Under the pieces are notes generated by a model. The model did not search any database, was not told where the DNA came from, and saw only the letters and a list, made by a program, of their open reading frames with translations. The translations under genes were made by a program, and so were the position numbers. A stretch of DNA of 64,000 nucleotides. It comes from Curtobacterium sp. MCBD17_013 (GTDB lineage: Bacteria; Actinomycetota; Actinomycetes; Actinomycetales; Microbacteriaceae). This document shows positions 49,826 through 58,772 of the stretch, one piece after another (position 1 is the first letter of the stretch; every line of letters starts with the position of its first letter). The stretch lies in contig NZ_QKTU01000008.1 in assembly GCF_003234565.1 (NCBI RefSeq), positions 62,001 through 126,000 on the forward strand. The letters run 5' to 3'.

Positions 49826-51280
49826 TCAGGGCGCGTCGAACAGCCGATCCAGACCGCCCTCGTCGTCCGCGAGGGCGAGGACCTCGTCACCCTCGTGCAG
49901 GACGGTGTCCCGCCGCAGCCGGATGAGCCGACCCTGCCGACGCACGACGCTGATCCAGCCGTCCTCGCCGTCGAGGAGCTCGTCGACGCGGCGACCGTCC
50001 GCCTCGGACCCGTGCTGGACGACATGGCGGTGCAGTCCCTCCGGTTCCGCCGTCAGACGCATGCCGACCGCGAAGGGCTCCGGCTCGCGCACCCGCATCG
50101 GGATGTGGAACCGCCGGGCGAAGAACGGGACGAGACCGCCCTGCAGCACCACCGAGCACACCACCACGACGAAGATGATGCCGAACAGCCGGTCCGCGTG
50201 TGCCACGCCCGAGGCGAGGATCGAGAGTCCGAGCAGGATCGGCACGGCCCCCTTGAGTCCCGCCCACAGCACGAATGCGCGCTCACCCCACCGCAGGCGC
50301 AGGGGGATGGTCAGCGCACCGACGAACAGCGGCCGGACGACGAGGATCAACAGGGCCGCGATGAGGAGCCCCGGCAGGAGGACATCGGGTCGGACGACCG
50401 CGGCCACGTCGGTGCTCAGGCCGAGCAGGGTGAACACGACGATCTCCGCCAGGTTCGAGAACCCCGAGCTGAACCGGTCGATCTCGCGCTTGAACGGCGC
50501 GCGGACGTCGCCGATCAGGATGCCGGCGAGGAACACGGCGAGGAACCCGGACCCGTGCAGGAGCGTGCCCACCGCGTAGAGCACGACCGCGAATGCGAGT
50601 GTCCAGATCGAGTGCAGCGCCTCGTTCGGCAACGCGAGGCGCTGCAAGGCCCACCGGAGCATCAGGCCGCCGAGGACGCCCACGGCCGTGCCGATCAGGA
50701 GTTGCAGCACGAACGTCAGGAGGCCCTGGGTCACCGCGTCGAGGCCGGCACCGGTCGCGGCGAGCAGGCTGACCATCAACGCGATGCCGACCGGGTCGTT
50801 CGCGCCGGACTCACCCTCGAGGATCGTGCCGGAGCGGCCCGAGATCTCGCGCTTGCCGAGCACGGAGAAGACGACCGCGGGATCGGTGGGGGCGAGTGCG
50901 GCCCCGAGCAGCAACGACTGCTGCCACGGGAGCTCGAGCAGGAGGTGTCCAGCGAGCGCGACCCCCGCCGCGGTCACGGCGGTCCCCGCGACCCCGAGCC
51001 AGGTGATGGGGCCGAGCGAGTTCCGGAACCGGGACCAGCCGATGTGCATGCCGCCGTCGAAGAGGATGAAGACCAGCGCGACGCTGACGACGTGTTCGTC
51101 GAGCACGCGCGGAACGGTCTCGAGCACGGGGAAGAAGGACGACGCCGCGACCGCGGCGATGAGGAACAGCGCGGGCGACGGAACGCGGATGAGGGTGCTG
51201 AGGCGACTCGAGACGACGGCCGCGACCGCGGCGAGTCCGGCGAGCCCGACCGCGAGGGTGAACGCGTCGTCCGCGCTCAC
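49826..51280 (-). CDS. CPA1-type cation/proton antiporter with TrkA-C domain
   Basis: A 484-residue protein. Residues about 1-390 form 12 or so membrane helices with the CPA1 ion site LGAALAPTDPAVVFSVLGKR and GESGANDPVGIALMV; residues about 400-484 are a cytoplasmic TrkA-C-like domain (VDELLDGEDGWISVVRRQGR, DTVLHEGDEVLALADD). This is the layout of NhaP2-type Na+ or K+/H+ exchangers, which regulate internal pH and potassium. The GTG start overlaps the TGA of an 11-codon ORF with a strong ribosome site, suggesting coupled translation. Confidence 0.9.
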   Translation of the reverse strand: MSADDAFTLAVGLAGLAAVAAVVSSRLSTLIRVPSPALFLIAAVAASSFFPVLETVPRVLDEHVVSVALVFILFDGGMHIGWSRFRNSLGPITWLGVAGTAVTAAGVALAGHLLLELPWQQSLLLGAALAPTDPAVVFSVLGKREISGRSGTILEGESGANDPVGIALMVSLLAATGAGLDAVTQGLLTFVLQLLIGTAVGVLGGLMLRWALQRLALPNEALHSIWTLAFAVVLYAVGTLLHGSGFLAVFLAGILIGDVRAPFKREIDRFSSGFSNLAEIVVFTLLGLSTDVAAVVRPDVLLPGLLIAALLILVVRPLFVGALTIPLRLRWGERAFVLWAGLKGAVPILLGLSILASGVAHADRLFGIIFVVVVCSVVLQGGLVPFFARRFHIPMRVREPEPFAVGMRLTAEPEGLHRHVVQHGSEADGRRVDELLDGEDGWISVVRRQGRLIRLRRDTVLHEGDEVLALADDEGGLDRLFDAP

Positions 51281-51312
51281 GGGCAGCGCTCGGCTCGTGG
51301 GGCGAGTGACAT
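51277..51312 (-). CDS. Eleven-codon leader ORF of the antiporter gene
   Basis: ATG lies five bases after GGAG, and the frame MSLAPRAERCP ends in TGA inside the antiporter's GTG (GTGA). The antiporter itself has no good ribosome site, so its translation would depend on ribosomes finishing this short frame. Confidence 0.45.
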   Translation of the reverse strand: MSLAPRAERCP

Positions 51313-51598
51313 GGGATCTCCTCGGGAGGGTCGGTCGACGGATCGCCGACCAGTCTTCCCGGCACACCTCACGCGAACGCTCGTCCACCGTACTCCTCGC
51401 CCGCGCACCCGCCGGATGCGGACTCCAGGGCGGGCCGTGGTCGGGGGACAGGCGAGCCGAAGGGGGCCGCGATCGCGGACAGTCCCGGGACGGAGGAGCA
51501 GTGTGGGTACGTGCGGACCGATGCCCGCGCGCGTCGACGATGACGGAACGCCCATGACCGTGCCCTCGGCCGGTCGTCCCCCTGACAGAGGAGCACCC

Positions 51599-53032
51599 TT
51601 GGCCCTGGACACCGCGATCGCCCCCTCCGAGCCCACCGTCGAGGACAGCCTCGCGCCCCGCGTGATCGAGGTGACGGACCCGCGCGACGGCAGCACCGCC
51701 TCCCGGGTCGAGGTCGCGAGCCCGGCGGAGATCGAGCAGGCGGTCGTGCGGGCGCGGACGGCGTTCGCGACCTGGTCCCGCACGGCGCCGGGGCAGCGTG
51801 GCGCGGTCCTCAAGGCCGCAGCGCTGCACCTGCAGGAGCGTGCCGAGGAACTCGCGGCGCTCAACACCCGCGAGACCGGCAAGGTCCCCGGCGACGCCCT
51901 CGGCGGTGTGCAGGCCGGCATCGACACGCTGATCCAGTACGCGGAGCTCGGCCCGCTGCACCGTGGCGAGGTCCTGCGGGGCTCGTTCGGCGCGACGGAC
52001 ACCGCGAAGCCGCACCCCCGCGGCGTGGTCCTCGCGCTGACGCCCTGGAACGACCCGGTCGCCGTCGCGTGCGGGATCCTCGGTGCCGCGATCGTCTCCG
52101 GCGACACCGTCGTGCACAAGGGGAGCGAGCGCTGCCCGGCCACGGCGGCCCTCCTCAACGAGATCCTGGCCGAGGCGCTGCCCGAGGGCGTCCTCGTCGG
52201 CATCACGGGTGACGCCGCGACGGGCGAGGCGCTGCTCGCCGAGCCCGGCATCGACGTCTACGCGCACGTCGGCTCGACCGCGACGGGTGACGTCCTCGCC
52301 GAGATGGCCCTGCGCACCCGTGCCCACGTCATCCGCGAGAACGGCGGGAACGACGCGCTCGTGGTCGACGCCGACGTCGACCCGGCGTGGGCCGCCGGTC
52401 AGGCCGCGCTCGGCGCGTTCGCCAACACCGGCCAGATCTGCACGAGCGTCGAGCGCGTGTACGTCCTCCGCGAGGTCGCGGACGCGTTCGTCACCGCGCT
52501 CGTCGCCGAGGCCGAGGCGAAGACCGCCGCCGACGCCGACGGCTACGGCCCCCTGGTCGACGAGCGGATGCGCAACGTGGTCCAGTCGCACGTCGACGAC
52601 GCGGTCGCCAAGGGCGCCCGGGTCCTCACGGGCGGCAGCATCCCCGACGGCGCCGGCACGTTCTACCCCGCGACGGTGCTCGTCGACTGCACGCCCGACA
52701 TGCTCGTCATGCACGAGGAGACCTTCGGCCCGATCGCGCCCGTGCAGGTCGTCGACGACTTCGACGAGGCACTGCGCCTCGCCGCCGACGACCGCTACGG
52801 CCTCGCCGCGACGGTCCTGACGAACGACATGGAGCACGCGCTCCGCGCCGGCGACGAGCTCCCGGTCGGCACCGTCAAGGTGAACGCCGTGTTCGGAGGC
52901 GCTCCGGGCGGCAGCGCCCAGCCGCGTGGTGCGTCGGGTGCCGGCTTCGGGTACGGCCCGCACCTGCTCGACGAGATGACGACGACCACGGTCGTGCACC
53001 TCGAATCGGCGCCGCGCCGGAGCGACCGGTGA
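51599..53032 (+). CDS. Aldehyde dehydrogenase (succinate-semialdehyde dehydrogenase-like)
   Basis: A 477-residue NAD(P)-dependent aldehyde dehydrogenase. TPWNDPVAVACGI is the Asn motif, RENGGNDALVV carries the general-base Glu, NTGQICTSVERV the catalytic Cys, and EETFGPIAPVQVV the conserved end. The start is taken at TTG (MALDTAIAPSE) because GAGGAG is six bases before; an ATG at 51554 would add 15 residues. The GTGA overlap with the next gene ties it to a second HldE and a GT2, odd company for an aldehyde dehydrogenase and perhaps a sugar-aldehyde oxidising role. Confidence 0.88.
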   Translation: MALDTAIAPSEPTVEDSLAPRVIEVTDPRDGSTASRVEVASPAEIEQAVVRARTAFATWSRTAPGQRGAVLKAAALHLQERAEELAALNTRETGKVPGDALGGVQAGIDTLIQYAELGPLHRGEVLRGSFGATDTAKPHPRGVVLALTPWNDPVAVACGILGAAIVSGDTVVHKGSERCPATAALLNEILAEALPEGVLVGITGDAATGEALLAEPGIDVYAHVGSTATGDVLAEMALRTRAHVIRENGGNDALVVDADVDPAWAAGQAALGAFANTGQICTSVERVYVLREVADAFVTALVAEAEAKTAADADGYGPLVDERMRNVVQSHVDDAVAKGARVLTGGSIPDGAGTFYPATVLVDCTPDMLVMHEETFGPIAPVQVVDDFDEALRLAADDRYGLAATVLTNDMEHALRAGDELPVGTVKVNAVFGGAPGGSAQPRGASGAGFGYGPHLLDEMTTTTVVHLESAPRRSDR

Positions 53033-54582
53033 GTGGGGACCTCCGCGTCGTCCGGGAGGTCGTGGACCGCACCCGGGACCGGCGACCGCTCGTCGTCGTG
53101 GTCGGGGACGTCATCCTCGACCGCTGGAGCGTCGGTGAGGCCGAGCGGGTGAGCCGGGAGGCCCCGGCCCCCGTCGTGCGCGTCACCGAGGTCATCGACG
53201 TGCCCGGTGGTGCCGCGAACACCGCCGTGAACGCGCGGGCGCTCGGCGCGGAGGTCCGCATGGTCGGCCTGATCGGCGACGACGAGGCCGGGAGGATCCT
53301 CCGCGCCCGGCTGGCGGCCGACGGTGTCGACGTGTCCGGTCTGGTGCCCGTCTCGCACGGCGTCACGACCTCGAAGGCCCGGGTCGTCGGCGGGGACCGG
53401 ATCCTCGTCCGCGTCGACGAGATCGCCGATCCCCCGACCGAGCAGGACACGATCGCCCTCGCCCGGGCCGTGACCGGCAGCGTCCGCGGTGCCGACGCGG
53501 TCGTGGTGTGCGACTACGGGCTCGGGACGACCCCGGAGGCCGTGGTCCCCGCGGTGCTGCGCGACCGTCCGGCCGCCGTGGTCGTCGACGCGCACGACCT
53601 CGGCCGCTGGCACGACCTGCACCCCGACCTCGTGACGCCGAACTGTGGCGAGGCCGAGCAGCTCCTCGGCCGTTCCCTCGGGCAGGGGTCTGCACGCCCC
53701 GCGGTCGTCGAGGGCCTCCGCGACGCCGTCCTCGCCGCGAGCGGTGCCCGGAACGCCATCGTCACGCTCGACAAGGACGGCACCGTGCTGCTGCCCGGCG
53801 ACACCGCCGCTGACACCACCCCGGTCCGCACCCGCGCGACGCCGGCGTCCGAGCAGCAGGCGTCCGGCGCCGGCGACACGTTCTGTGCCGCCGTGTCCGT
53901 CGCGCTCGCCACGGGGACGCCCCTCGCCGACGCCGCCCGGTTCGCCCAGGCCGCCGCCGACGTCGTCGTCCGCGAGGCCGGCACCTCGATCTGCACCGCC
54001 GAGGCCCTGGTCGCCTCGGTCTCCGCCCCGGCCGACACGATCGTCGACCACGACGACCTGGCCGACGCCGTCGCCGCCGCCCGGGCCGCGGGCCGCCGCG
54101 TCGTGTTCACGAACGGCTGCTTCGACGTCGTGCACCGCGGTCACACCTCGTACCTGCGACAGGCCCGCGAGCTCGGCGACCTGCTCGTCGTCGCGGTGAA
54201 CGACGACGACTCGGTCCGCCGGCTCAAGGGGCCGGAGCGGCCGATCAACACGGCGGAGGACCGTGCCGGCGTCCTCGCGGCCCTCGCGTCGGTCGACCTG
54301 GTCACCGTGTTCCCGACCGACACCCCCGTGCCGCTCATCGAGCGGTTGCAGCCCGACGTCTACGTCAAGGGCGGCGACTACTCGCCCGAGATGCTCACCG
54401 AGACCGAGGTCGTCCGTGCCTACGGTGGCGAGGTCGTCATGGTCGACTACGTCGCCGAGCACTCGACGACCGACGTCGTCCGCCGCATCCGCGAGTCCGC
54501 GCGAGCGGCCGCCGAGCGCGCCGCGGCCGAGACGGTCACCGACGCGGACGACGCCCCCACGGCGACGGAGGCGACCCCGTGA
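53029..54582 (+). CDS. hldE: HldE (heptose 7-phosphate kinase/1-phosphate adenylyltransferase), paralog 2
   Basis: A 517-residue bifunctional enzyme. The kinase half shows VVVVGDVILDRWSVGE, IDVPGGAANTAVNARALG and ASGAGDTFCAAV; the transferase half has TNGCFDVVHRGHTSYL with HxGH and YVKGGDYSPEMLTE. All canonical HldE motifs are present, unlike paralog 1. It makes ADP-heptose from heptose 7-phosphate in two steps with GmhB in between. The GTG start overlaps the aldehyde dehydrogenase stop and the end overlaps the GT2 gene. A 30-residue Ala-rich tail follows the transferase. Confidence 0.92.
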   Translation: MSGDLRVVREVVDRTRDRRPLVVVVGDVILDRWSVGEAERVSREAPAPVVRVTEVIDVPGGAANTAVNARALGAEVRMVGLIGDDEAGRILRARLAADGVDVSGLVPVSHGVTTSKARVVGGDRILVRVDEIADPPTEQDTIALARAVTGSVRGADAVVVCDYGLGTTPEAVVPAVLRDRPAAVVVDAHDLGRWHDLHPDLVTPNCGEAEQLLGRSLGQGSARPAVVEGLRDAVLAASGARNAIVTLDKDGTVLLPGDTAADTTPVRTRATPASEQQASGAGDTFCAAVSVALATGTPLADAARFAQAAADVVVREAGTSICTAEALVASVSAPADTIVDHDDLADAVAAARAAGRRVVFTNGCFDVVHRGHTSYLRQARELGDLLVVAVNDDDSVRRLKGPERPINTAEDRAGVLAALASVDLVTVFPTDTPVPLIERLQPDVYVKGGDYSPEMLTETEVVRAYGGEVVMVDYVAEHSTTDVVRRIRESARAAAERAAAETVTDADDAPTATEATP

Positions 54583-55484
54583 CGGCCGCACGCTGGTCGG
54601 GCGAGTGGGGACGGGCCTCCCGGCCGGCACCGGAGCCCGTGGTCGACGTGCTCGTGCCGACCGCCGGACGGGTCACCGAGCTCGCCACGACGCTCGCCGG
54701 GCTCGCCGGGCAGGACGAGCCGACGTTCCGGCTCGTCCTCAGCGACCAGTCGGTCGACGGTGCGCCGCTCGCCGACCCGAGCGTGCAGGCGATGCTCCGC
54801 GTCCTGGAGGCCCAGGGCCGCCAGCCGCTCGTCCTGCGGCACCCCGAGCGGCACGGGCTCGCCGAGCACCGGCAGTTCCTGCTCGAGCACGCGACCGCGC
54901 CGTACGTGCTGTTCCTCGACGACGACGTGTGGCTCGAGCGCGACTCGATCGCCCGCATGCTCGACGCGATCCGGCAGCTCGGCTGCGGGTTCGTCGGGTC
55001 CGCGGTGCAGGGGCTGTCGTACCTCGACGACCGGCGCCCGCACCAGCAGACGACGTTCGAGCGGTGGGACGGGCCCGTCGTGCCCGAGGTCATCCGGCGC
55101 GGCACGCCCGGCCACGACCGGTGGCAGCTCCACAACGCCGCGAACCTCGCCCACATCGCCGCGGACCTCGACGTCCCGCACGGCGGATGGGTGCCCTACC
55201 GGGTCGCGTGGGTGGGTGCGTGCGTGCTGTACGACCGCGCGGTGCTCCTCGACGCGGGCGGTTTCGACTTCTGGCGGGAACTCCCGACGGGCCACGCGGG
55301 CGAGGACGTCGTCGCGCAGTGGCGTGTGATGGAGCGCGCGGGCGGCGTCGGCATCGTGCCGTCGGGCGCAGTGCACCTCGAGTCCCCGACGACCGTGACG
55401 GACCGGTCGGTCGACGCGCCGGACGTCCTCCTCCCCCCGATCGACGCCGAGCAGGCGCTCGGTGTCGGACGACGGGAGCCCTGA
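54579..55484 (+). CDS. Glycosyltransferase family 2 (GT-A)
   Basis: A 301-residue GT-A transferase. VDVLVPTAGRVTELATTLAG is the usual start; the metal-binding DDD lies in PYVLFLDDDVWLERD, and AGGFDFWRELPTGHAGED supplies the ED acceptor motif. It starts at GTG, overlapping hldE by GTGA, so it is the last gene of this operon and probably uses or follows heptose addition. Acceptor unknown. The end is 78 bases before the DUF2795 gene. Confidence 0.9.
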   Translation: MTAARWSGEWGRASRPAPEPVVDVLVPTAGRVTELATTLAGLAGQDEPTFRLVLSDQSVDGAPLADPSVQAMLRVLEAQGRQPLVLRHPERHGLAEHRQFLLEHATAPYVLFLDDDVWLERDSIARMLDAIRQLGCGFVGSAVQGLSYLDDRRPHQQTTFERWDGPVVPEVIRRGTPGHDRWQLHNAANLAHIAADLDVPHGGWVPYRVAWVGACVLYDRAVLLDAGGFDFWRELPTGHAGEDVVAQWRVMERAGGVGIVPSGAVHLESPTTVTDRSVDAPDVLLPPIDAEQALGVGRREP

Positions 55485-55561
55485 GCCGCACCCGGTCCCT
55501 CCCGGGTGACGAACGGGTGGTCGTCCGACCATCCGGTGGAACGAACGACGAGGAGAACCCC

Positions 55562-55756
55562 ATGGCAACGCCGAACCCGATCCAGATCCAGAAGTTCCTG
55601 AGCGGGATCGACTACCCCGCCTCGAAGGACACCATCGTCTCGACGGCCGAGAAGGAGGGCGCCGACGACGACGTGCTCAACGCCCTCAAGCAGATCCCGG
55701 ACCAGGAGTACGACGCCCCGACCGCCGTGTCGAGCGCGGTGTCGGACGTCGACTGA
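55562..55756 (+). CDS. DUF2795 domain protein
   Basis: A 64-residue soluble protein, MATPNPIQIQKFLSGIDYPA onward, containing the DUF2795 pattern of KFLxGxDYPAxKxxIVxxAEKxGADxxVLxALKxIPDxEYDxP. The family is common in actinobacteria, often near stress genes, and has no known function. The ATG follows GAGGAG. A hairpin 15 bases after the stop ends the transcript. Confidence 0.92.
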   Translation: MATPNPIQIQKFLSGIDYPASKDTIVSTAEKEGADDDVLNALKQIPDQEYDAPTAVSSAVSDVD

Positions 55757-55770
55757 GGCCGGTCCGCTCC

Positions 55771-55860
55771 GCGAGGGTGCACGACGCGCCGCTGCCGCTC
55801 ATGGCGTGCGGCGGGTCGTGCACCCTCGTCGTTGCGGTGGCGGCGGGTCGTGCACCCTCG
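55771..55860. terminator. Intergenic hairpin, family A copy 2, with extra right arm
   Basis: Left arm 55771-55792 (GCGAGGGTGCACGACGCGCC begins it) pairs with 55808-55828 with one mismatch. The right arm GCGGCGGGTCGTGCACCCTC recurs exactly at 55840-55860, so two alternative stems can form. It lies between convergent gene ends. Confidence 0.7.
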
Positions 55861-55900
55861 CCTGCGGCGCTGGTCCTCCGACCGCGCGACCGCCTGGCGG

Positions 55901-56902
55901 TCAGGCCGTGCGGGCCCGGCGTCCCCCGGCTGATCGGCGTGCGGCGAGGTACTCGATCCCGAACACGTCACCGTGCTCGGCGTACCCGACCCGGCCGTCC
56001 GACTCGTACCGCATGAGGCTCTGGTAGCAGACGTAGGCCGGGCTGAACTGGTGCCACGGGTACCCGCCGACGGCGCTGCCGTGGAACTCGTACCGGCGGC
56101 CGCGGACGTCCGTCGCCATGATGTGGTTGCTCACCGGCACCATGTCGACGCGGGCGGCCTCGACCGACGCGTCGGTCAGTCCGTGCAGCTCGCCGTCCTC
56201 GACGACGTAGCCGAACCGCATGCCGTCGTAGTGCACCACCCCGGCGTCGTCGATCGACATCGCCATCGCGACGTGGAGCGCGAACTCGGGGCCGAGCGTC
56301 ACGTGGATCCACGCCGCGGCGGCGGTGCCGACCTCGGTACGAGGGCCCCAGCTCCGGTCCATGCCCTCCACGCAGTCGACCGCGTAGCGCTGACCGCGGA
56401 GCACGAGTTCGCCGGTCACACGCCCGACCGCGTCCATGTGCCCGTTGGCCCACACGTCGCCGAGGCCGGTGTCCATCGCTCCGTCGGGGACGACGAGGGG
56501 GTTCTGCGCGGGGTCGTGTGTGTCGAACGGGTCGGCGATCGCGGCGAACCGGAGGTCGAGCGAGCAGGCGCCGGGGGTGTTGCTCTCGTACTGGACCGAG
56601 AAGTCCCGCGGCGCTGCGTCCGCGTGCAGGGACAGCCCGCTCGGCAACGTGAAGTCGGAGAAGCGCTCGGGCGCCGGCATGTGCACCTGCGGGTCGACGA
56701 AGTCCATGTCGTGCGCGTGTGTCGCGAACCCACCGTGCACGACGACCGACGAGATCGCGGCGCCGACCTCGGGACGGACGAGCACGTAGGCGTTGCCGAG
56801 GATGCCCGCCTCGGGCACGCTGAACACGCACACGAGTGTCTCGGCCCAGTTCGTCGCGGACGGGTCGTGGGGGTGGTAGTCGAGGTCGCGGGCGGTGATC
56901 AT
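55901..56902 (-). CDS. DUF7064/7065-type (CrtC-like) protein
   Basis: A 333-residue beta-rich protein. Landmarks are YHPHDPSATNWAETLVCVFS at the start, GMDRSWGPRTEVGTAA in the middle, and GSAVGGYPWHQFSPAYVCYQ near the end; this matches the hydroxyneurosporene-synthase-like (CrtC) fold of DUF7064/7065, of unknown activity. It is last in a minus-strand operon behind DUF6285 and a phosphotransferase. The ATG overlaps the DUF6285 stop (ATGA). In other bacteria the trio occurs beside acyl-CoA genes; none are seen here. Confidence 0.75.
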   Translation of the reverse strand: MITARDLDYHPHDPSATNWAETLVCVFSVPEAGILGNAYVLVRPEVGAAISSVVVHGGFATHAHDMDFVDPQVHMPAPERFSDFTLPSGLSLHADAAPRDFSVQYESNTPGACSLDLRFAAIADPFDTHDPAQNPLVVPDGAMDTGLGDVWANGHMDAVGRVTGELVLRGQRYAVDCVEGMDRSWGPRTEVGTAAAAWIHVTLGPEFALHVAMAMSIDDAGVVHYDGMRFGYVVEDGELHGLTDASVEAARVDMVPVSNHIMATDVRGRRYEFHGSAVGGYPWHQFSPAYVCYQSLMRYESDGRVGYAEHGDVFGIEYLAARRSAGGRRARTA

Positions 56903-57474
56903 CGCGTCGTGACCTCGCCGTCCGCCGGCACCGCGACGTCCCCGAACGAGCTGGTCGCCTGCCGCGCCAGGACCTCGGCGATCGACCCCACCGCGCGCGG
57001 GAACCCGGTCATGCGGGCCGCCGCGAGCTCGCGCTCGGTGCTCCGACGTGCGGCGTGCGCCATGAGGGCCCGTGCGGCGTCCGCCCGGTCCGTGGTGAGC
57101 AGGTCCCGGAAGCGTCGCTCCGCACGCTTCGCGGCCGCCGTGGTGCTCGCACGGAGCTCGTCGAGGTCGTCGGGCACCTCGGTGTCGTCGGAGTCGGAGT
57201 CGGCGTCCCGCACATCGCCGGTGTCGGCACCCGCGGGTGGCGCGTCCGCGGACCCGAGCGCGGCGAGTGCCCGTTCGAGCGCGGTGGCGTCGGCGTGCTC
57301 GACGACGTCGTAGCGGTACTCCGAGGCCTGCACGTCGAGCACGCGGTCGAGCGTGGCGAGGATGAGCCCGGCCTGCTCGGCGGCGAACGGTTGTGCGGGG
57401 TCGATGGCGGGCAGCACGGTCGTGGCCATGGTCCGGCGGACGGCGAGGAGCTGCTGGGCGACGGACGGGATCAC
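56899..57474 (-). CDS. DUF6285-type small protein
   Basis: A 191-residue helical protein, MIPSVAQQLLAVRRTMATTV onward, that resembles DUF6285 partners of phosphotransferases. An acidic linker (DTGDVRDADSDSDDTEVPDD) separates two helical parts. It starts at GTG, overlapping the phosphotransferase stop by GTGA, and ends overlapping the DUF7064 start. Its role is likely as partner of that kinase; the family has no established function. Confidence 0.72.
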   Translation of the reverse strand: MIPSVAQQLLAVRRTMATTVLPAIDPAQPFAAEQAGLILATLDRVLDVQASEYRYDVVEHADATALERALAALGSADAPPAGADTGDVRDADSDSDDTEVPDDLDELRASTTAAAKRAERRFRDLLTTDRADAARALMAHAARRSTERELAAARMTGFPRAVGSIAEVLARQATSSFGDVAVPADGEVTTR

Positions 57475-58646
57475 GCGAGTGCTCCGATCGGTTCGGTCGC
57501 GACGATCTCGTTGACGCGGTCGATGTAGTAGGTGCCGAGGCCGGTCAGGAAGTTGCCCATGACGGCGAGGTGTGTGAGCTCCTCGGCGGCGTTGCGGGGG
57601 AGCGCCGCCGTGAGCGCGACGATGGCCCAGTACATGTTGAGCACGAGGTAGTAGCGGAGTCGTTCGCGGTCGACGCTGAGGCCCGACCGTGCCTCGTACT
57701 GCGCGATGAGGTCGTCCTCGGTGACGAGAGCCGAGCACCAGAACGTGCCGGTGGCCTCGTCCCGCTCGCCCCAGCCCTCCATCATGATGTAGGCGAGGTC
57801 GTGGTGCCGGTCGCCGAGGTACGTCAGCTCCCAGTCCAGGACGGCCGTGATACGCCCGCTCTTCTCGTCGAACAGGAAGTTGCCGTTGCGGTAGTCCCCG
57901 TGCACGACCGAGACCGTGTCGACCGTCGGTCGGTTCCGCCACAGCCAGTCGCGGACGAGTGCCACGGTGGGGTGCGGCGCGAAGGCGTCGTCGTCCCACG
58001 CCCGGTCGATCGCCGCGAGCCGCCAGTCGAGCGCGTCGGTGGTCCCCGGACGCGGGCGTTCGAACGCCTCGAGCTCGTGGGCGCTCCAGTCCACGGTGTG
58101 GAGCGCGGCGAGGTGCTCGACGAACTGCTCGGCGAGCACCGGGCGGAGCCGCGGCCCGTACGTGACGCCGAGCCCGGACGCGGTGGTCGGAGCATCGGCG
58201 GGGCCGGTGACGCCGGACACGAACTCCGAGATGAGCGACGGGGCGCCGAGCTCATCGGCGTCGTCGGTGGCCCAGTGCAGCTCGGGGACGGGCAGGACAC
58301 CGTGCACCATCCGCAGGACGTCGGCCTCCCGTCGACGCGAACTCTCGACCGGCGATCCGAGGGGGTCCATCCGGAGCACGAGGCGGTCGGAGCGGGGCTC
58401 GCCGTCGACGACGCGGTCGAGCGTGAACACGAACTGCTCCTTCGAGGCGCCACCCGGCAGCCGTTCGAGGTCCCGCACCGAGAACGTCCCGTCGACGCGG
58501 CGCACGAGGAACGCGTCGAGCCGTGCGGCGAGGTCGTCGAGCTGGCTCAGGACGTACGTCGTGGTGCCACGGTGTGTGCGCTTGCGGTCGAGGGCCGCCG
58601 CGACGGCGGGTTCCAGGTGGTGTGGTGCCCAGGGATCGGTGCTCAT
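57471..58646 (-). CDS. Aminoglycoside-phosphotransferase-fold kinase (ACAD10/11-like)
   Basis: A 391-residue kinase-like enzyme. VSVVHGDYRNGNFLFDEKSG is the Brenner motif with the catalytic Asp, AVLDWELTYLGDRHHDLAYI gives the DWE metal site, and FVFTLDRVVDGEPRSDRLVLR the nucleotide side. Proteins of this group act on hydroxyacyl-CoA or unknown metabolites rather than antibiotics. AAGGAG precedes the ATG. First gene of the trio with DUF6285 and DUF7064, divergent from a MarR gene. Confidence 0.87.
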   Translation of the reverse strand: MSTDPWAPHHLEPAVAAALDRKRTHRGTTTYVLSQLDDLAARLDAFLVRRVDGTFSVRDLERLPGGASKEQFVFTLDRVVDGEPRSDRLVLRMDPLGSPVESSRRREADVLRMVHGVLPVPELHWATDDADELGAPSLISEFVSGVTGPADAPTTASGLGVTYGPRLRPVLAEQFVEHLAALHTVDWSAHELEAFERPRPGTTDALDWRLAAIDRAWDDDAFAPHPTVALVRDWLWRNRPTVDTVSVVHGDYRNGNFLFDEKSGRITAVLDWELTYLGDRHHDLAYIMMEGWGERDEATGTFWCSALVTEDDLIAQYEARSGLSVDRERLRYYLVLNMYWAIVALTAALPRNAAEELTHLAVMGNFLTGLGTYYIDRVNEIVATEPIGALA

Positions 58647-58772
58647 GCCGTGCTCCTTCCGGCGCGCTGCGTCGCGGCCTGGTGGTGGTTCGACACGGTA
58701 CGCGTCATCGATTGCCTCGGACCGCCCGCACCCGCGTCGCCTGGGGGAGCCGGGCGCAGTACCGTCGGACCC

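Noticed and set aside
48719-51530. Very long plus-strand frame before the aldehyde dehydrogenase
   Set aside because: It runs through the reductase and opposite the antiporter gene with Arg/Asp-rich low-complexity peptide; only the part after 51599 is a real gene.
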